In this document: in pieces, positions 1-9,796 of the stretch
Numbering within the stretch: position 1 is the stretch's first letter
How the letters are laid out: the number at the start of each line of letters is the position of its first letter
Source of the DNA: Gilvimarinus sp. 2_MG-2023
Lineage (GTDB): Bacteria > Pseudomonadota > Gammaproteobacteria > Pseudomonadales > Cellvibrionaceae
Reading direction: 5' to 3'
Assembly (NCBI RefSeq): GCF_030547685.1
Contig: NZ_JAUOQM010000044.1
Location: 224,750 to 288,749 of the forward strand
DNA: 64,000 nucleotides
Translations under genes and position numbers: made by a program
The notes under the pieces: model-generated
Database searches by the model: none
The model's input: the letters and a program-made list of their open reading frames with translations, nothing else
Told to the model about the DNA's origin: nothing

Positions 1-54
1 GAGTAGGCTCAGGTTCTGGGGTAGGTTCGGGCTCCGGAGTAGGCTCAGGTTCTG
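1..54. repeat. 18-bp tandem repeat encoding PTPEPE units
   Basis: Three consecutive 18-bp units are visible; units at 1-18 and 37-54 are identical and the middle one (19-36) differs at several positions, giving a 36-bp higher-order period. The array continues beyond the left edge. The unit length is a multiple of three, so copy-number change would alter linker length without shifting the frame. Confidence 0.85.
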
Positions 55-541
55 GTGTCGGCTCAGTAATAGGCTGAGTCAGAGGGATGCGGACCTCGCC
101 TTGTACCACGCCAGTGCCCGCAACTGAAAACTGACGACGGTAAATAATTTCATTAGCGTTCACATTGCCTGCGGCAGCTGTTACCGAAGCGCTGATGTGC
201 AGGTTCTCATTGATATTAAAATTATTTTGCAATGTTGATGACGGTATTGAGACATTGGTTTGCAGTGTAGAGTTGGTCATACTCAGCATTTGATTTTTGG
301 CGTAAAAAACGCCTGCGGCTGAAGCAACCGTCATTGTGGGAGCGCCCGAGGGGGAGCTGACAGTACCGCGCCAGCGCACTGTTCGATTAGTAGCTTGACC
401 TACAACTGCTCCACCGTTAACTGTGCAGGGTCTTGCCGCTGTGCACATTGAGTCGATATTAGCGTGGCTGTTGAGGATTATTCCTGTCAGTAGGGCCATA
501 GTCAGGAACCTCGCCGAAAGGGGGAAAAGTGGGTGTTTCAT
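1..541 (-). CDS. Secreted protein with Pro-Glu repeat linker (3' end outside window)
   Basis: About 180 residues are visible; the gene runs off the left edge. The N-terminus has a basic residue, a hydrophobic run (LTMALLTGIIL) and a small-residue cleavage region (NSHA), so a Sec signal peptide is likely. Residues 30-150 are rich in Ser, Thr, Asn and Val and look like a beta-rich extracellular domain with two close cysteines (C33, C39). From about residue 155 the chain becomes a linker of PTPEPE units, typical of spacers between domains in exported proteins. The start codon overlaps the stop of the upstream gene by one base (TAATG), and a GGAGG ribosome-binding site lies inside the end of that gene, so the two are translationally coupled. 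I do not recognise the family; what follows the linker is unknown. Confidence 0.75.
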   Translation of the reverse strand, partial: MKHPLFPLSARFLTMALLTGIILNSHANIDSMCTAARPCTVNGGAVVGQATNRTVRWRGTVSSPSGAPTMTVASAAGVFYAKNQMLSMTNSTLQTNVSIPSSTLQNNFNINENLHISASVTAAAGNVNANEIIYRRQFSVAGTGVVQGEVRIPLTQPITEPTPEPEPTPEPEPTPEPEPT

Positions 542-2541
542 TATAGGCCTCCGGTGAATTGCGACGGCAAGGTGGTCTTTATCGTAAGAAAAACCTGATA
601 GCTGTCATTGTTGTTTTGACTGAATAGATGATCGCGATAATCTTGCGAGCTGGCGCTGAGTGCGAGCTCAATGCCGACTTTATTGGCCTTGGCGAGTCGG
701 GCCTGCCATGTGATGTTGCCCGATAAGAACTGATTGTTATTGTCTTGTATGTAGAAAGGGTCGTTAAGCGCCTCAATGGCGTTTTGATTCCAGCTGAGTG
801 ACATACTTAAGCGGCGGGGAATCAATATAAATTGCCCGGCTAAATTGTATAGTGTGGAATAGGTGATGCTGCCATAGTCTCGATTATCGGTACGCTGGCG
901 CTGAAAGCCAGGTTGCACGCTAACGGCTTCTCCAAATCTTAAACTCATATTGGCAAATAACGAGTGGATGCGGCTATCTATTTGCGCATTGGTAAAGTCA
1001 TCAAACGTTTGTAGGCTATAGCCAAAATTCCATTGCCAGCTTGATGCTGTGAACGCGGCGTTAAACATAGCCGTCTCGGTTCGTGAATCTTGCCGGTTAC
1101 TGCTTGGCGAGGTGTAATCGTCCTTTAGTGTGGACTGTTGCAGTGATAGTGTGTAGCTGGGGTTTCCGATCCAGGATTTAATACTGCCGGCCTCGGCTGT
1201 GTTGTAATCACTGTAGGAAACATTGATCTGTTGCAGTTGTTGAGCAGTTGTTGAGCGCTCGGGGCGTTGATCGAGGCTTGTGATCTCACGTCCGGCGCTT
1301 GCTGTGGCGTTCCATTTACCACCGCTCAGGGAGGTAAATAGACGCGATAAATTACGATCTGTTGGCAGGTAGGGATTGGCCAAGCTATAGTAATTGGCAC
1401 CAATTTCTTTTGCTTCAACGCCTAATTGCCACTGCAAGTTTGTCAGAGTGGGGTTTATAACAACCAAGGCGCTGTATGCATCATCGGACTGGTCTTGGTT
1501 CTGGCCTTGTTTACTGTCGCTACCGGCACCTTCTAAACGCATGCGAAGCTGGCGCTCAAACCAATAGTTGTCGAGTGTTAACCCCCAGCCATCGGCCTGT
1601 GTTACCTCATTCGGATCAGACCAACTGCCGTAACCGGCCACCGTGCGCTTTCCCGACATATAGGTACTGATTAGGTGCGACTCAAAAAATTCGCTCTGCC
1701 ATAGTTGACTCTTTATCAGCCCGCCATGATAGCGATTTTCCTCATCATTAATTCCCAGTATGTCATTGTGACCAGCCAGGTCTTGGGAGCTCATGCCAAA
1801 CACGATTAACTGGCTTTTAGCAGCTTGCCAGTTACCTGACACTGCAACCCCGCGTTTTTGGTACCCGTCAAACATAAGGCCTTGATCGGAGAGTGTTTGG
1901 TGGCCGACGGTCACCGAGCTGTAGTCGTTTTCAGTATGGGCCACAAAGGTTCCAAGGTCGAGAGACTTCCCAGTGGCAGCATGCTCAGAAGTGTTAATGT
2001 ATAGTAGGTCGGCTCTGCCAGAGAATTGAGCATTAGCGGTGTTGGCTTCAGTCTGATAGCTTGCACTGCCCTGTATCTGGTATTCATTGGCGTGGTCGAA
2101 GTCCGTACTGTTGCCGAGTCGTTGGGTTACATTGAGTGTGGCTTGGCCGGAAAATGAAGCATTGCGAAAGAAGGTAGGAGCCCGCACATCGATGGTCCAA
2201 TAACCTAGCTCACTGATGCTTCCGTCGTTTTGGTAGGCCACCAGCCGTAATTCATGATGACCGGGGCTTAGAGGTTTAACAGGGGAGAAAGCGATGGTGT
2301 TGCCGCTTAATGATGCCATTGCCGTCACGTCTATGGTATCAAGTTCTAGGCTTAATTGAGTGCCACTCGCAATTGGGTTGAAGCCAGCTAGCTTAATCGT
2401 TAGCGTCTCCCTGGGTAGGTATGCCTGGCTTTGGGCTGGCGGTGTCAGGGTAATTTGGGAAACATCCAGTGTTGCCCCTAAGCTCGCGCAGGCAATTAGG
2501 GGCTGGGCAAAAATGAGCGCAGTGCGCAAGGCGTTATTCAT
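541..2541 (-). CDS. Predicted outer-membrane beta-barrel protein
   Basis: A 666-residue exported protein. It has a signal peptide (about residues 1-23, ending ASLGA), then an Ig-like region at about 30-120 (PRETLTIKLAGF, SPGHHELRLVAY) that resembles domains used for adhesion or assembly. From about residue 125 to the end there are repeated amphipathic stretches with aromatic residues and many Asn, Gln and Ser, as in transmembrane beta-barrels. The coupled downstream gene is also secreted, so the pair may act together at the cell surface. No catalytic motif is visible. Function unknown; a porin-like or export-barrel role is inference only. Confidence 0.7.
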   Translation of the reverse strand: MNNALRTALIFAQPLIACASLGATLDVSQITLTPPAQSQAYLPRETLTIKLAGFNPIASGTQLSLELDTIDVTAMASLSGNTIAFSPVKPLSPGHHELRLVAYQNDGSISELGYWTIDVRAPTFFRNASFSGQATLNVTQRLGNSTDFDHANEYQIQGSASYQTEANTANAQFSGRADLLYINTSEHAATGKSLDLGTFVAHTENDYSSVTVGHQTLSDQGLMFDGYQKRGVAVSGNWQAAKSQLIVFGMSSQDLAGHNDILGINDEENRYHGGLIKSQLWQSEFFESHLISTYMSGKRTVAGYGSWSDPNEVTQADGWGLTLDNYWFERQLRMRLEGAGSDSKQGQNQDQSDDAYSALVVINPTLTNLQWQLGVEAKEIGANYYSLANPYLPTDRNLSRLFTSLSGGKWNATASAGREITSLDQRPERSTTAQQLQQINVSYSDYNTAEAGSIKSWIGNPSYTLSLQQSTLKDDYTSPSSNRQDSRTETAMFNAAFTASSWQWNFGYSLQTFDDFTNAQIDSRIHSLFANMSLRFGEAVSVQPGFQRQRTDNRDYGSITYSTLYNLAGQFILIPRRLSMSLSWNQNAIEALNDPFYIQDNNNQFLSGNITWQARLAKANKVGIELALSASSQDYRDHLFSQNNNDSYQVFLTIKTTLPSQFTGGL

Positions 2542-3403
2542 GATTAATGTCCAAAAGAGGCGTCCTATTATTCGCCTATGATATTCTTAAGTCGCGGCAA
2601 TTGCGTGAAAGGTTCAAAAAAACAGGATTAGTTTGTTCGAGAGGGCTGTTTTACGGGGTTGGTGGGGGGCATTAATTTAATTAATTACAGATTGAAAGGT
2701 TGAATCGTGTGTCAACTTTGTCTGGACGGATAGAGAGTTAAAACAGTTCAGCGCAGTTGCCCTCTCGTTTGGTAATATTTAGCCAAACCAATATGCGCTC
2801 TGCTCGAGCGCTATAGTGTCAGTTGGCAAAATATTAATAGTGGTTCAGCATAAAGCGTTGCTCAAGCTTGAATGACTAAAATTCTGGGCGCAAATCGGTC
2901 AGAGAGTCGATCGATTTTGTTCGCTTTCACGAATAAATCAGTGGCGATACTTGTGTGAACCTTTAAGCAGGGCAAAGAGAATAACTCTTAAGCTAAATTC
3001 ACGCAGGGGGCGAGTCGTGCTCCAAATTCTGGCAACTTCGCGGTCTTCGTGGGAAAGCTTGAGATTCCCTCTATTTCCACTGTGACGATATATTCGCGCG
3101 GTCTATTTGAGCCGCAATTGTCTGCAGTTTTCTTCATAACCAGAACAATTAGTCTTGAAAAGTAAGGGGTTGACCGGTGTGTTGCCAGCATTGGTTTCTT
3201 GTCGGCCAGCCAAACGTGGGGCTAATTGGCATGGCGAGTAAAAAAGCTCGAAAGGCCATAGTGTGTGGGCTTGTTTTTATGCGTTTTTAATCAAGTAAAG
3301 TATCGATGATTGTTCGCTAAACCAGTGCTCGATGCCATACTGGCTGGCGTGTCCACTGTCAGGCTGCGATAATGTGGGGTACTAATTTAATGAGAGATTT
3401 CCT
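2542..3403. other. Long intergenic region, no convincing gene
   Basis: This 862-bp stretch separates two divergently oriented genes. It contains AT-rich segments (for example around 2670-2690) that could hold promoters for either side, but I could not pick out a clear operator or RNA. A 67-codon reading frame on the minus strand (2988-3191) has no good ribosome-binding site and no recognisable motif. Confidence 0.5.
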
Positions 3404-4267
3404 TTGAAGCTATTGTTGACCGATACATCCCATACCTTGGGTACTGCTATCGAGCACGAGTTAGAGCGAGAGCCGTTTAATCTACTGCAGCCCAGCCGCC
3501 AAGAGGTTAACTGGCAATCGGCTGATGCTGTAGACGACTATCTTCGCCAGCATCGTCCCGATGTGGTTATTAATACACTCGGTTGGGGCGACAGCGATGC
3601 CTCGGCAGATAAGACGTTGTTGCCGATAGCCGCGAGTCATTTGGCCCGAGCCTGTGCGGCTTATGGCTCGGTAATCGTGCAGATGTCCAGTTACCGGGTT
3701 TTTGGTGATGACAATAAAAGTAAGCACCTCGATACCGACGCGTGCACACCCAATAGTGATTTGGGACGAGCGCTGTTGCAGGCCGAACAGGCTGTTTTAA
3801 ATACTACCGAGGCGGCGCTGATACTGCGCACCAGTTGGACTATCTCAAGCTATGGCGATAACCGTTTAAGGCATTTACTCGGCGCCTTAGCGCAAAATAA
3901 ACCCTGGCGGGTGAATGCTCGTTTGCGCGGTGCACCTACGGCATTGTCCGATGTGGCCAGAGTTGTCGTGGCGCTGATCAAGCAGATTGCCAGTGGTGCC
4001 GAATGCTGGGGAGTCTATCAATATTGCTCGGGCGATGTGTGCAATCAGGTCGAATTGGCCGAGCAACTGTGGGAGGCATTGGGGCAGCAAGGGTATCAGG
4101 GGCCGGAGCCGCGTTGGGATCGAATAGACGAAGCTCCGCAGGGTGAGCCGGTCAGTGCGGTATTGAGCTCATTGAAAGTGCGCAATGATTTTGGCGTACA
4201 GACCCGCTCTTGGCGCACCTATCTGATGCCCATGGTAAAACAATGGCTTAATAATCAGACGGGTTAA
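3404..4267 (+). CDS. RmlD-like NAD(P)-binding protein with degenerate active site
   Basis: A 287-residue protein of the RmlD/dTDP-4-dehydrorhamnose reductase type (extended SDR fold). The N-terminal Rossmann region, the segment RPDVVINTLGWGDSDASAD and the SSYRVFG stretch match the family. The usual catalytic YxxxK of YGRSKxxGE is replaced by LGRALLQAE, so both Tyr and Lys are missing; the Arg-Thr motif (LRTSWTIS) remains. It may therefore bind a nucleotide or sugar nucleotide without reducing it. Start: TTG at 3404 with GAGAG seven bases upstream; no better ATG exists in frame. It stands alone and converges on fabB. No rhamnose or O-antigen genes are nearby. Confidence 0.75.
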   Translation: MKLLLTDTSHTLGTAIEHELEREPFNLLQPSRQEVNWQSADAVDDYLRQHRPDVVINTLGWGDSDASADKTLLPIAASHLARACAAYGSVIVQMSSYRVFGDDNKSKHLDTDACTPNSDLGRALLQAEQAVLNTTEAALILRTSWTISSYGDNRLRHLLGALAQNKPWRVNARLRGAPTALSDVARVVVALIKQIASGAECWGVYQYCSGDVCNQVELAEQLWEALGQQGYQGPEPRWDRIDEAPQGEPVSAVLSSLKVRNDFGVQTRSWRTYLMPMVKQWLNNQTG

Positions 4268-4330
4268 GTGTAATAGAGTGGAGAGAAATGGTGCGGTTTG
4301 CGCGATAGCCGTCCCTGGCTTGCGTTAGGC

Positions 4331-5545
4331 TTAGCTGCCGTATTTTTGGAATACCAAACAGGCGTTGGTGCCACCAAAACCAAAGCTGTTAGACAGCACT
4401 CGGTTGAGGGTCACGCCGTCTTGGCGTTCGCGCACAATTGGCATGTCGGTCGCTTCAGCGTCGAGCTCATCGACATTGGCCGAGGCACAGATAAAGTTGT
4501 TTTCCATCATCAGCAGCGAGTAGATCGCCTCCTGAACACCGGTGGCCCCAAGAGAGTGACCGGTCAGTGACTTAGTGGAACTGATGGCCGGAATTTTCTC
4601 AAAGGTACTGCGAATGGCTTTTAATTCGGCCAAATCACCTACCGGAGTGCTGGTGCCGTGCGAGTTGATGTAGTCAATGTCACCGGCAATACCGGCCATT
4701 GCTTGACGCATACAGCGCTCGGCGCCTTCACCCGATGGCGCAACCATATCGTAACCGTCCGAGGTGGCGCCATATCCGACCACTTCGCCATAAATTTTGG
4801 CGCCGCGGGCCTTGGCGTGCTCTAGCTCTTCCAGAACCAGACAACCGCCGCCGCCGGCAATCACAAAGCCGTCACGATTGGCATCGTAAGCGCGCGAGGC
4901 CTGTTCGGGAGTATCGTTGTACTTGGTCGACAGGGCGCCCATGGCGTCGAACAGACAGGTCAAAGACCAATGCTCTTCTTCACCACCGCCGGCAAAGACA
5001 ACGTCTTGCTTGCCCAGTTGGATCAACTCCATCGCATTACCGATACAGTGAGCGCTGGTGGCACAGGCGGAGGAAATTGAGTAATTAACCCCTTTGATCT
5101 TGAAAGGGGTGGCCAGGCACGCAGAGGTGGTACTGCCCATGGTTTGGGTGACGCGATAGGGCCCAATACGCTTTAAGCCGCGGCTGCGCAGTACATCGGC
5201 GGCCTCTACCAAGTTTTGAGACGAAGCTCCGCCCGAACCCATGATAATACCGCTGCGATCGTTGGAGACCTGATCTTCACTTAAGCCTGAATCACGAATG
5301 GCTTGGTCCATGGAGATATAGGCATAGGCCGCGGCATCGCCCATAAAACGCAGAATTTTGCGGTCAATGTGCTCTTTTAAGTCGATATCCACCGAGCCCG
5401 CTAGCAGCGAGCGAAATCCCAGCTCTTCGTAAGACTCCTGGCGTTTAATGCCGGAGCGACCTTCACGCAGAGCGTCGAGAACAGTGGCTTTATCATTACC
5501 GAGGCATGAGACAATTCCCATTCCAGTAACTACAACGCGTTTCAT
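4331..5545 (-). CDS. fabB: 3-oxoacyl-[ACP] synthase I (FabB)
   Basis: Beta-ketoacyl-ACP synthase of 404 residues, the FabB length. It condenses malonyl-ACP with acyl-ACP and is needed to elongate cis-unsaturated intermediates made by FabA. The thiolase-fold catalytic set is intact: Cys161 in [10 protein letters not shown], His295 in [11 protein letters not shown], Lys324 and His329 in [14 protein letters not shown]. The C-terminal glycine-rich SFGFGGTNA is present. It lies 141 bp downstream of fabA on the same strand, the usual fabA-fabB arrangement in Pseudomonas-like gammaproteobacteria, and is probably cotranscribed or coregulated with it. Confidence 0.97.
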   Translation of the reverse strand: MKRVVVTGMGIVSCLGNDKATVLDALREGRSGIKRQESYEELGFRSLLAGSVDIDLKEHIDRKILRFMGDAAAYAYISMDQAIRDSGLSEDQVSNDRSGIIMGSGGASSQNLVEAADVLRSRGLKRIGPYRVTQTMGSTTSACLATPFKIKGVNYSISSACATSAHCIGNAMELIQLGKQDVVFAGGGEEEHWSLTCLFDAMGALSTKYNDTPEQASRAYDANRDGFVIAGGGGCLVLEELEHAKARGAKIYGEVVGYGATSDGYDMVAPSGEGAERCMRQAMAGIAGDIDYINSHGTSTPVGDLAELKAIRSTFEKIPAISSTKSLTGHSLGATGVQEAIYSLLMMENNFICASANVDELDAEATDMPIVRERQDGVTLNRVLSNSFGFGGTNACLVFQKYGS

Positions 5546-5686
5546 AGGCTACCTCTTAACTTGCTCGGCCTGACGATTGGCAAACTGCCAAAATAATTGT
5601 GACTATTGTAACGTCTTTGCTACGAGTGTATTGGACACCCGTACACGAGCTTAGTGCCCGACATTAGCCGGGCTATTGATCGGTTG

Positions 5687-6211
5687 TTAGAAATTGTCGG
5701 TATTGGAAAACAAACCGACTCTTAAATCTTTGGCGAAATAGATATCTTTGCCGTCTACCGATACGCGGCCGTCGGCAATACCCATAATCAACTTGCGCTC
5801 AATAACGCGTTTCAGGTTGATATGGTAAGTGATTTTTTTCGCCGTCGGCAGAATTTGGCCGGTGAATTTCACCTCGCCACAGCCCAGGGCGCGACCACGG
5901 CCGGGGTTGCCTTTCCAGGCCAGAAAAAAGCCGACCAGCTGCCACATAGCATCCAGCCCCAGGCAGCCTGGCATTACCGGGTCGCCAGGGAAATGACAGT
6001 CAAAGAACCACAGGTCCGGATTAATATCCAGCTCCGCGACAATTTCACCTTTGTTGAACTCTCCGCCCTCGGCACTGATGTGTGCGATGCGGTCGAGCAT
6101 CAACATGTTGGGTACGGGCAACTGTGCATTGCCGGGGCCAAACAGTCGGCCGTGGCCGCATTCGAGCAGCTCGTCCAATTCGTATGAGCTCTTGGGGACA
6201 AATGATGTCAT
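5687..6211 (-). CDS. fabA: 3-hydroxydecanoyl-[ACP] dehydratase/isomerase (FabA)
   Basis: Dehydratase-isomerase that introduces the cis double bond for anaerobic-type unsaturated fatty-acid synthesis. The hot-dog fold signature is very clear ([20 protein letters not shown]), with catalytic His73 and Asp87. The reading frame opens further upstream, but family alignment places the start at the ATG at 6211 ([12 protein letters not shown]), giving 174 residues, close to the 172 of E. coli. Upstream lies TAGAG as a weak ribosome-binding site. It precedes fabB on the same strand. Confidence 0.95.
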   Translation of the reverse strand: MTSFVPKSSYELDELLECGHGRLFGPGNAQLPVPNMLMLDRIAHISAEGGEFNKGEIVAELDINPDLWFFDCHFPGDPVMPGCLGLDAMWQLVGFFLAWKGNPGRGRALGCGEVKFTGQILPTAKKITYHINLKRVIERKLIMGIADGRVSVDGKDIYFAKDLRVGLFSNTDNF

Positions 6212-6332
6212 ATGTGTCAACTCTAAACAGTTCTTGGTGTCGCGGATAGCCGCAAAGGGCCACATTCTACCGTTTGCCCGCCACTTGTCCAGTGGCGGGG
6301 TTGTATAGGGTGGTCAAATGTACAAGTTTTAA

Positions 6333-7295
6333 TCAGTGATCCCGTGCTAGAGCAAATTCGGCCAGCTCTTGCATGGCTTGGCGAAAGCGTGAGGGAGGGA
6401 GTGTCTCAAGCTTTGTTAGTGCGCGTGATACCGCATCGCGCGCCGCCTGGAGTGTGTATTCCATAGCGCCAGTAGCCTCGACGATCGCGACAATCTCTGG
6501 CAATTTGCTGGCATCGCCATTTTGTATGGCCTGGCGGATAATCTCGCGCTCGGCGGGGGCACTGTGGCTCATAGCGTAAATTAAGGGCAGAGTGGGCTTG
6601 CCTTCGGCCAGATCATCGCCCACATTTTTGCCTAGAGTCTCGGTGTCGCCGCGGTAGTCGAGGGCGTCGTCCACCAACTGAAAAGCCAGCCCCACGTCCA
6701 GCCCGTAATCGTTAAGCGCCTGACGGGTAGCTGTATCGGCACCGGCAATGGCGGCGGCTACTTCGCAGGCGGCAGCAAACAGAACGGCAGTTTTCTTGCG
6801 AATCACATCACGATAGTCGTCTTCGGTTAAATCCGGGTCTTTGGCGTTGATTAGCTGCTGTACTTCACCCTCGGCGATAATATTGGTGGTGTCAGACAAA
6901 ATGGCCATGACATCCATATTGCCGATATTGACCATCATCTGAAACGAGCGCGAATAAAGGAAGTCGCCTACCAGTACACTGGGTGCATTGCCCCATTCGG
7001 CGTTGGCGGTGGGGCGACCACGGCGCAAGGATGACATATCGACTACGTCGTCGTGCAGTAAGGTGGCTGAGTGAATAAACTCAATTATCGCCGCTAAGTC
7101 TAGGTGGTGTGTGCCCTGATAATTCAGAGCGCGTGCCACCAGCAGTACCAAAAGTGGCCGCAATCGTTTGCCGCCCGCTTCAATCAGGTAGTGGCCGATA
7201 TTCTCCACCATGGGAACATCGGAGTGCAGCTGACGGATAATCAGCTCATTAACCTGGGTAAAATCCTCGGCGACAGGGTCGTGAAACGGCAGCAT
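6333..7295 (-). CDS. ispB: Octaprenyl/polyprenyl diphosphate synthase (IspB)
   Basis: Long-chain trans-prenyl diphosphate synthase of 320 residues that makes the ubiquinone side chain. Both Asp-rich motifs are present: DDVVD at 82-86 followed by RRGRP, and DDALD at 209-213, which bind the Mg-diphosphate of allylic substrate and IPP. The GGKRLRP motif near residue 41 binds IPP. Length and motif spacing match E. coli IspB. It is a single gene between fabA and ndh on the minus strand. Confidence 0.95.
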   Translation of the reverse strand: MLPFHDPVAEDFTQVNELIIRQLHSDVPMVENIGHYLIEAGGKRLRPLLVLLVARALNYQGTHHLDLAAIIEFIHSATLLHDDVVDMSSLRRGRPTANAEWGNAPSVLVGDFLYSRSFQMMVNIGNMDVMAILSDTTNIIAEGEVQQLINAKDPDLTEDDYRDVIRKKTAVLFAAACEVAAAIAGADTATRQALNDYGLDVGLAFQLVDDALDYRGDTETLGKNVGDDLAEGKPTLPLIYAMSHSAPAEREIIRQAIQNGDASKLPEIVAIVEATGAMEYTLQAARDAVSRALTKLETLPPSRFRQAMQELAEFALARDH

Positions 7296-7376
7296 TGCGG
7301 TGTCCTGAATGTAAAGTAGTGCGAATCCTAGGCAGGGGGCCAGACGCTGTCAAGCACTGCCCCCTTTTTGCGCCGG

Positions 7377-8675
7377 TTAATGCAGTTTGAGTTTGGGTTT
7401 CAGCCAGCGATTAATACTGCCTGACAACATGACCAGAGCGGTTTTAATATAACCGTGGATGGCAATTTGGTGCATTCGGTAGAGAGAGACATACACCAAC
7501 CGTGCTAAACGCCCCTCTAAAAATAAGCTGCCGCCACTGAGGTTGCCCATTAAACTGCCCACAGTGGAGTAGTTTGCCAGTGAGACCAGTGAGCCGTGAT
7601 CTTTATAGCGAAAAACTTTTAAATTGCCGCCATTTAGCTGTGCACTGATGTTGTGAAAACACACGTCGGCCATTTGGTGGGCTGATTGTGCGCGGGGGGG
7701 AACCCGGGTGCCATCGGCCTGAATAAATTCGGCGCAGTCACCGATGGCAAACAAGCTGGACTCATTTTTTATTTGCAAATAAGCGTTCACTGGCAGTTGA
7801 TTGATACGGTTGGTTTCGATACCGCCAATGTTTTTTAGTGCATCGGTGACTTTAACCCCCGCGGCCCATACCATTAGGTCAGAGGCAATTATTTCATTGT
7901 CTGCGGTGTGCAGGCCTTCGGTTGTGGCTGAAGTGATGCGGGTATTGAGCTTGATGTTTACCCCCAACTTGGCTAATTCCCGACTGGCTGCGGTGGAGAT
8001 TCGCTCGGGTAAGGCGGGCAATATTCGCGGGCCAGCCTCAATCAGGGTGACATTAATGTTCTTGTTGTCGATAGCATCAAAGCCGTAGGTGTGAAATTTC
8101 TCTACCGCATGGTGCAGCTCAGCCGACAGTTCAACCCCTGTAGCACCGCCGCCGATAATGGCGATATTGACCGAGTCTGGGGCATCACTCACCCGTTGTA
8201 TGCGCAGGAATTTACCCAGTAACTTATTGCGAAACCGGTGTGCCTGTGTCGGGCCGTCGAGGAAAATACAGTGGTCTTTCACACCAGGAGTATTAAAATC
8301 GTTGGAGGATGAGCCCATGGCCAGTACTAAAATGTCGTAATCAATACGGGTTTCGGGCAGTAACTCCTGACCGTCGTCGTCAAACATGGGGGCCAGAATG
8401 ACCTGCTTTGCTGCGCGGTCAATGTTGGTCATGGTACCGATACGAAACTGAAAATGGTTGTCGAACGCGTGAGCGCGATAGCTGACGGCATCCACCCCTT
8501 CATCCATGGTGCCTACGGCAATTTCGTGCAGTAATGGTTTCCAAACATGGGTGGTGTTTCTATCCACCAAGGTGACATGAGCTTTACCTTTGCGGCCAAA
8601 TTTACGGCCGAGCTTTGTCACTAATTCCAACCCGCCAGCGCCGCCGCCGACTACGACAATCTTTTTCACAGACAA
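7377..8675 (-). CDS. ndh: Type II NADH:quinone oxidoreductase
   Basis: Single-subunit, non-proton-pumping NADH dehydrogenase (432 residues) that feeds electrons from NADH to quinone at the inner face of the membrane. The FAD-binding GGGAGGLE motif is at residues 9-16 and a second dinucleotide motif [17 protein letters not shown] binds NADH. GDCAEF in the middle is the conserved second FAD contact. The C-terminal region after about 380 is amphipathic and probably anchors the protein to the membrane. No FNR-type site was seen upstream. Confidence 0.93.
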   Translation of the reverse strand: MSVKKIVVVGGGAGGLELVTKLGRKFGRKGKAHVTLVDRNTTHVWKPLLHEIAVGTMDEGVDAVSYRAHAFDNHFQFRIGTMTNIDRAAKQVILAPMFDDDGQELLPETRIDYDILVLAMGSSSNDFNTPGVKDHCIFLDGPTQAHRFRNKLLGKFLRIQRVSDAPDSVNIAIIGGGATGVELSAELHHAVEKFHTYGFDAIDNKNINVTLIEAGPRILPALPERISTAASRELAKLGVNIKLNTRITSATTEGLHTADNEIIASDLMVWAAGVKVTDALKNIGGIETNRINQLPVNAYLQIKNESSLFAIGDCAEFIQADGTRVPPRAQSAHQMADVCFHNISAQLNGGNLKVFRYKDHGSLVSLANYSTVGSLMGNLSGGSLFLEGRLARLVYVSLYRMHQIAIHGYIKTALVMLSGSINRWLKPKLKLH

Positions 8676-8754
8676 TTCTCCAGTTTAGTGAAGGGTAATT
8701 CACCGTTTAATACATGGGCTTTTGGCCCCAGATAAAATGCTGGACGATAATGCA

Positions 8755-9735
8755 TTATAACTCAATCCAGAGGTTTGTTTGGGCGCTGCTCACCAGAGCA
8801 TCCAGCGCTTTCATGTTGGCCAGTGCATCGCTCAATGGTGTCGGAACTGGACTGTTGTTGATAATCGCCTGACAGAACTGGTCGGCCATAGAGCGGTAGT
8901 GATTGGCCGGCGTAATATCAATGCTTTGTTCTTCGCCTTGTTGGCGCAAAATAATTTGAACAGGCATGTCGGCAATGGGATTAAAGGGGATCAGCAACTT
9001 AATGCTGCCCTGTTCGCCACTAATAAGCGCCCACTGGCCCGCTTCGGTTTTGGTAGAACAGCTAAAACTGGCGCACCCACCCTCAAACTCCATTAAGGCG
9101 TTGGTGATGGTGTCGACCTCGTGCCCCATAAATTGCTGATGCCCCATGACACGTACAGGCTCGCTGTCAAATATAAAGCGGGCCAGCGAAATGCCATAAC
9201 AGCCGATATCCATTAAAGCACCGCCACCCATGTCGGCTTGATTGCGAATGTTGTCTGTGTCGCGGTTGTTGTAAGAGAACTGACATTGAATATTACGCAC
9301 CGGACCAATACTGGGTAGCAGGGCTTTCACTTTTTCCCACTGAGGATGGAAGCGATACATAAAAGCTTCCATGACTTTCAGTTGCGGGTATTGCTGGCTG
9401 GCCTCTAGCAAGTCCTGAGCTTCACTTTGATTTAGCCCCACCGGCTTTTCTACCAACACATGTTTTCCGGCTTGCAGTGCCCGGAGTGTCCAGGGTACAT
9501 GTAAATGATTGGGCAGCGGATTGTAAATGGCATCAATGTGTGGGTCGGCTAGCAGTGCTTCATAGCTGCCAGCGGCGTGAGCGATGTTCAATTGTTTGGC
9601 GCAGGCTTGAGCGTTATCCAGTCTGCGCGAAGCAATGGTTGTTACTTCACCGAATTGTGAGGTTTGTATCGCGGGTATAACATGATTACGTGCGATTTTT
9701 GCGGTACTTAACACACCCCAGCGAACCTTGTGCAT
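8755..9735 (-). CDS. Gfo/Idh/MocA-family oxidoreductase
   Basis: NAD(P)-dependent oxidoreductase of the Gfo/Idh/MocA family, about 326 residues. The N-terminal Rossmann fold begins VRWGVLSTAKIARNHVIPA, the family motif EKPVG follows at about residue 95, and the C-terminal alpha/beta domain has GGGALMDIGCYG. Members act on sugars, inositols or dihydrodiols; the substrate here cannot be told. The frame opens at 9753, but the ATG at 9735 has an excellent AAGGGGAAGTT ribosome-binding site while the earlier one has none, so I chose 9735. Monocistronic, with no sugar-specific neighbour. Confidence 0.88.
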   Translation of the reverse strand: MHKVRWGVLSTAKIARNHVIPAIQTSQFGEVTTIASRRLDNAQACAKQLNIAHAAGSYEALLADPHIDAIYNPLPNHLHVPWTLRALQAGKHVLVEKPVGLNQSEAQDLLEASQQYPQLKVMEAFMYRFHPQWEKVKALLPSIGPVRNIQCQFSYNNRDTDNIRNQADMGGGALMDIGCYGISLARFIFDSEPVRVMGHQQFMGHEVDTITNALMEFEGGCASFSCSTKTEAGQWALISGEQGSIKLLIPFNPIADMPVQIILRQQGEEQSIDITPANHYRSMADQFCQAIINNSPVPTPLSDALANMKALDALVSSAQTNLWIEL

Positions 9736-9796
9736 AACTTCCCCTTTATTCATAAATTCTGGAAAGATTATACGTCAATTGTTGGTGTCTGTCTGA

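Noticed and set aside
1-54. CRISPR-like array at the left edge
   Set aside because: The repeats are contiguous, in frame and code for PTPEPE units; there are no spacers.
2988-3191. 67-codon frame on the minus strand in the long intergenic region
   Set aside because: No ribosome-binding site, signal, domain or neighbour support.
5616-6330. GTACA-containing sequences upstream of fabA and fabB resembling FabR/DesT half-sites
   Set aside because: Only half-sites are visible, without a convincing palindrome; not enough to claim a regulator.
7335-7372. GGGGGC...GCCCCCTTTTT between ispB and ndh as terminator
   Set aside because: The T-run is on the plus strand, where no gene is transcribed; both genes run on the minus strand.
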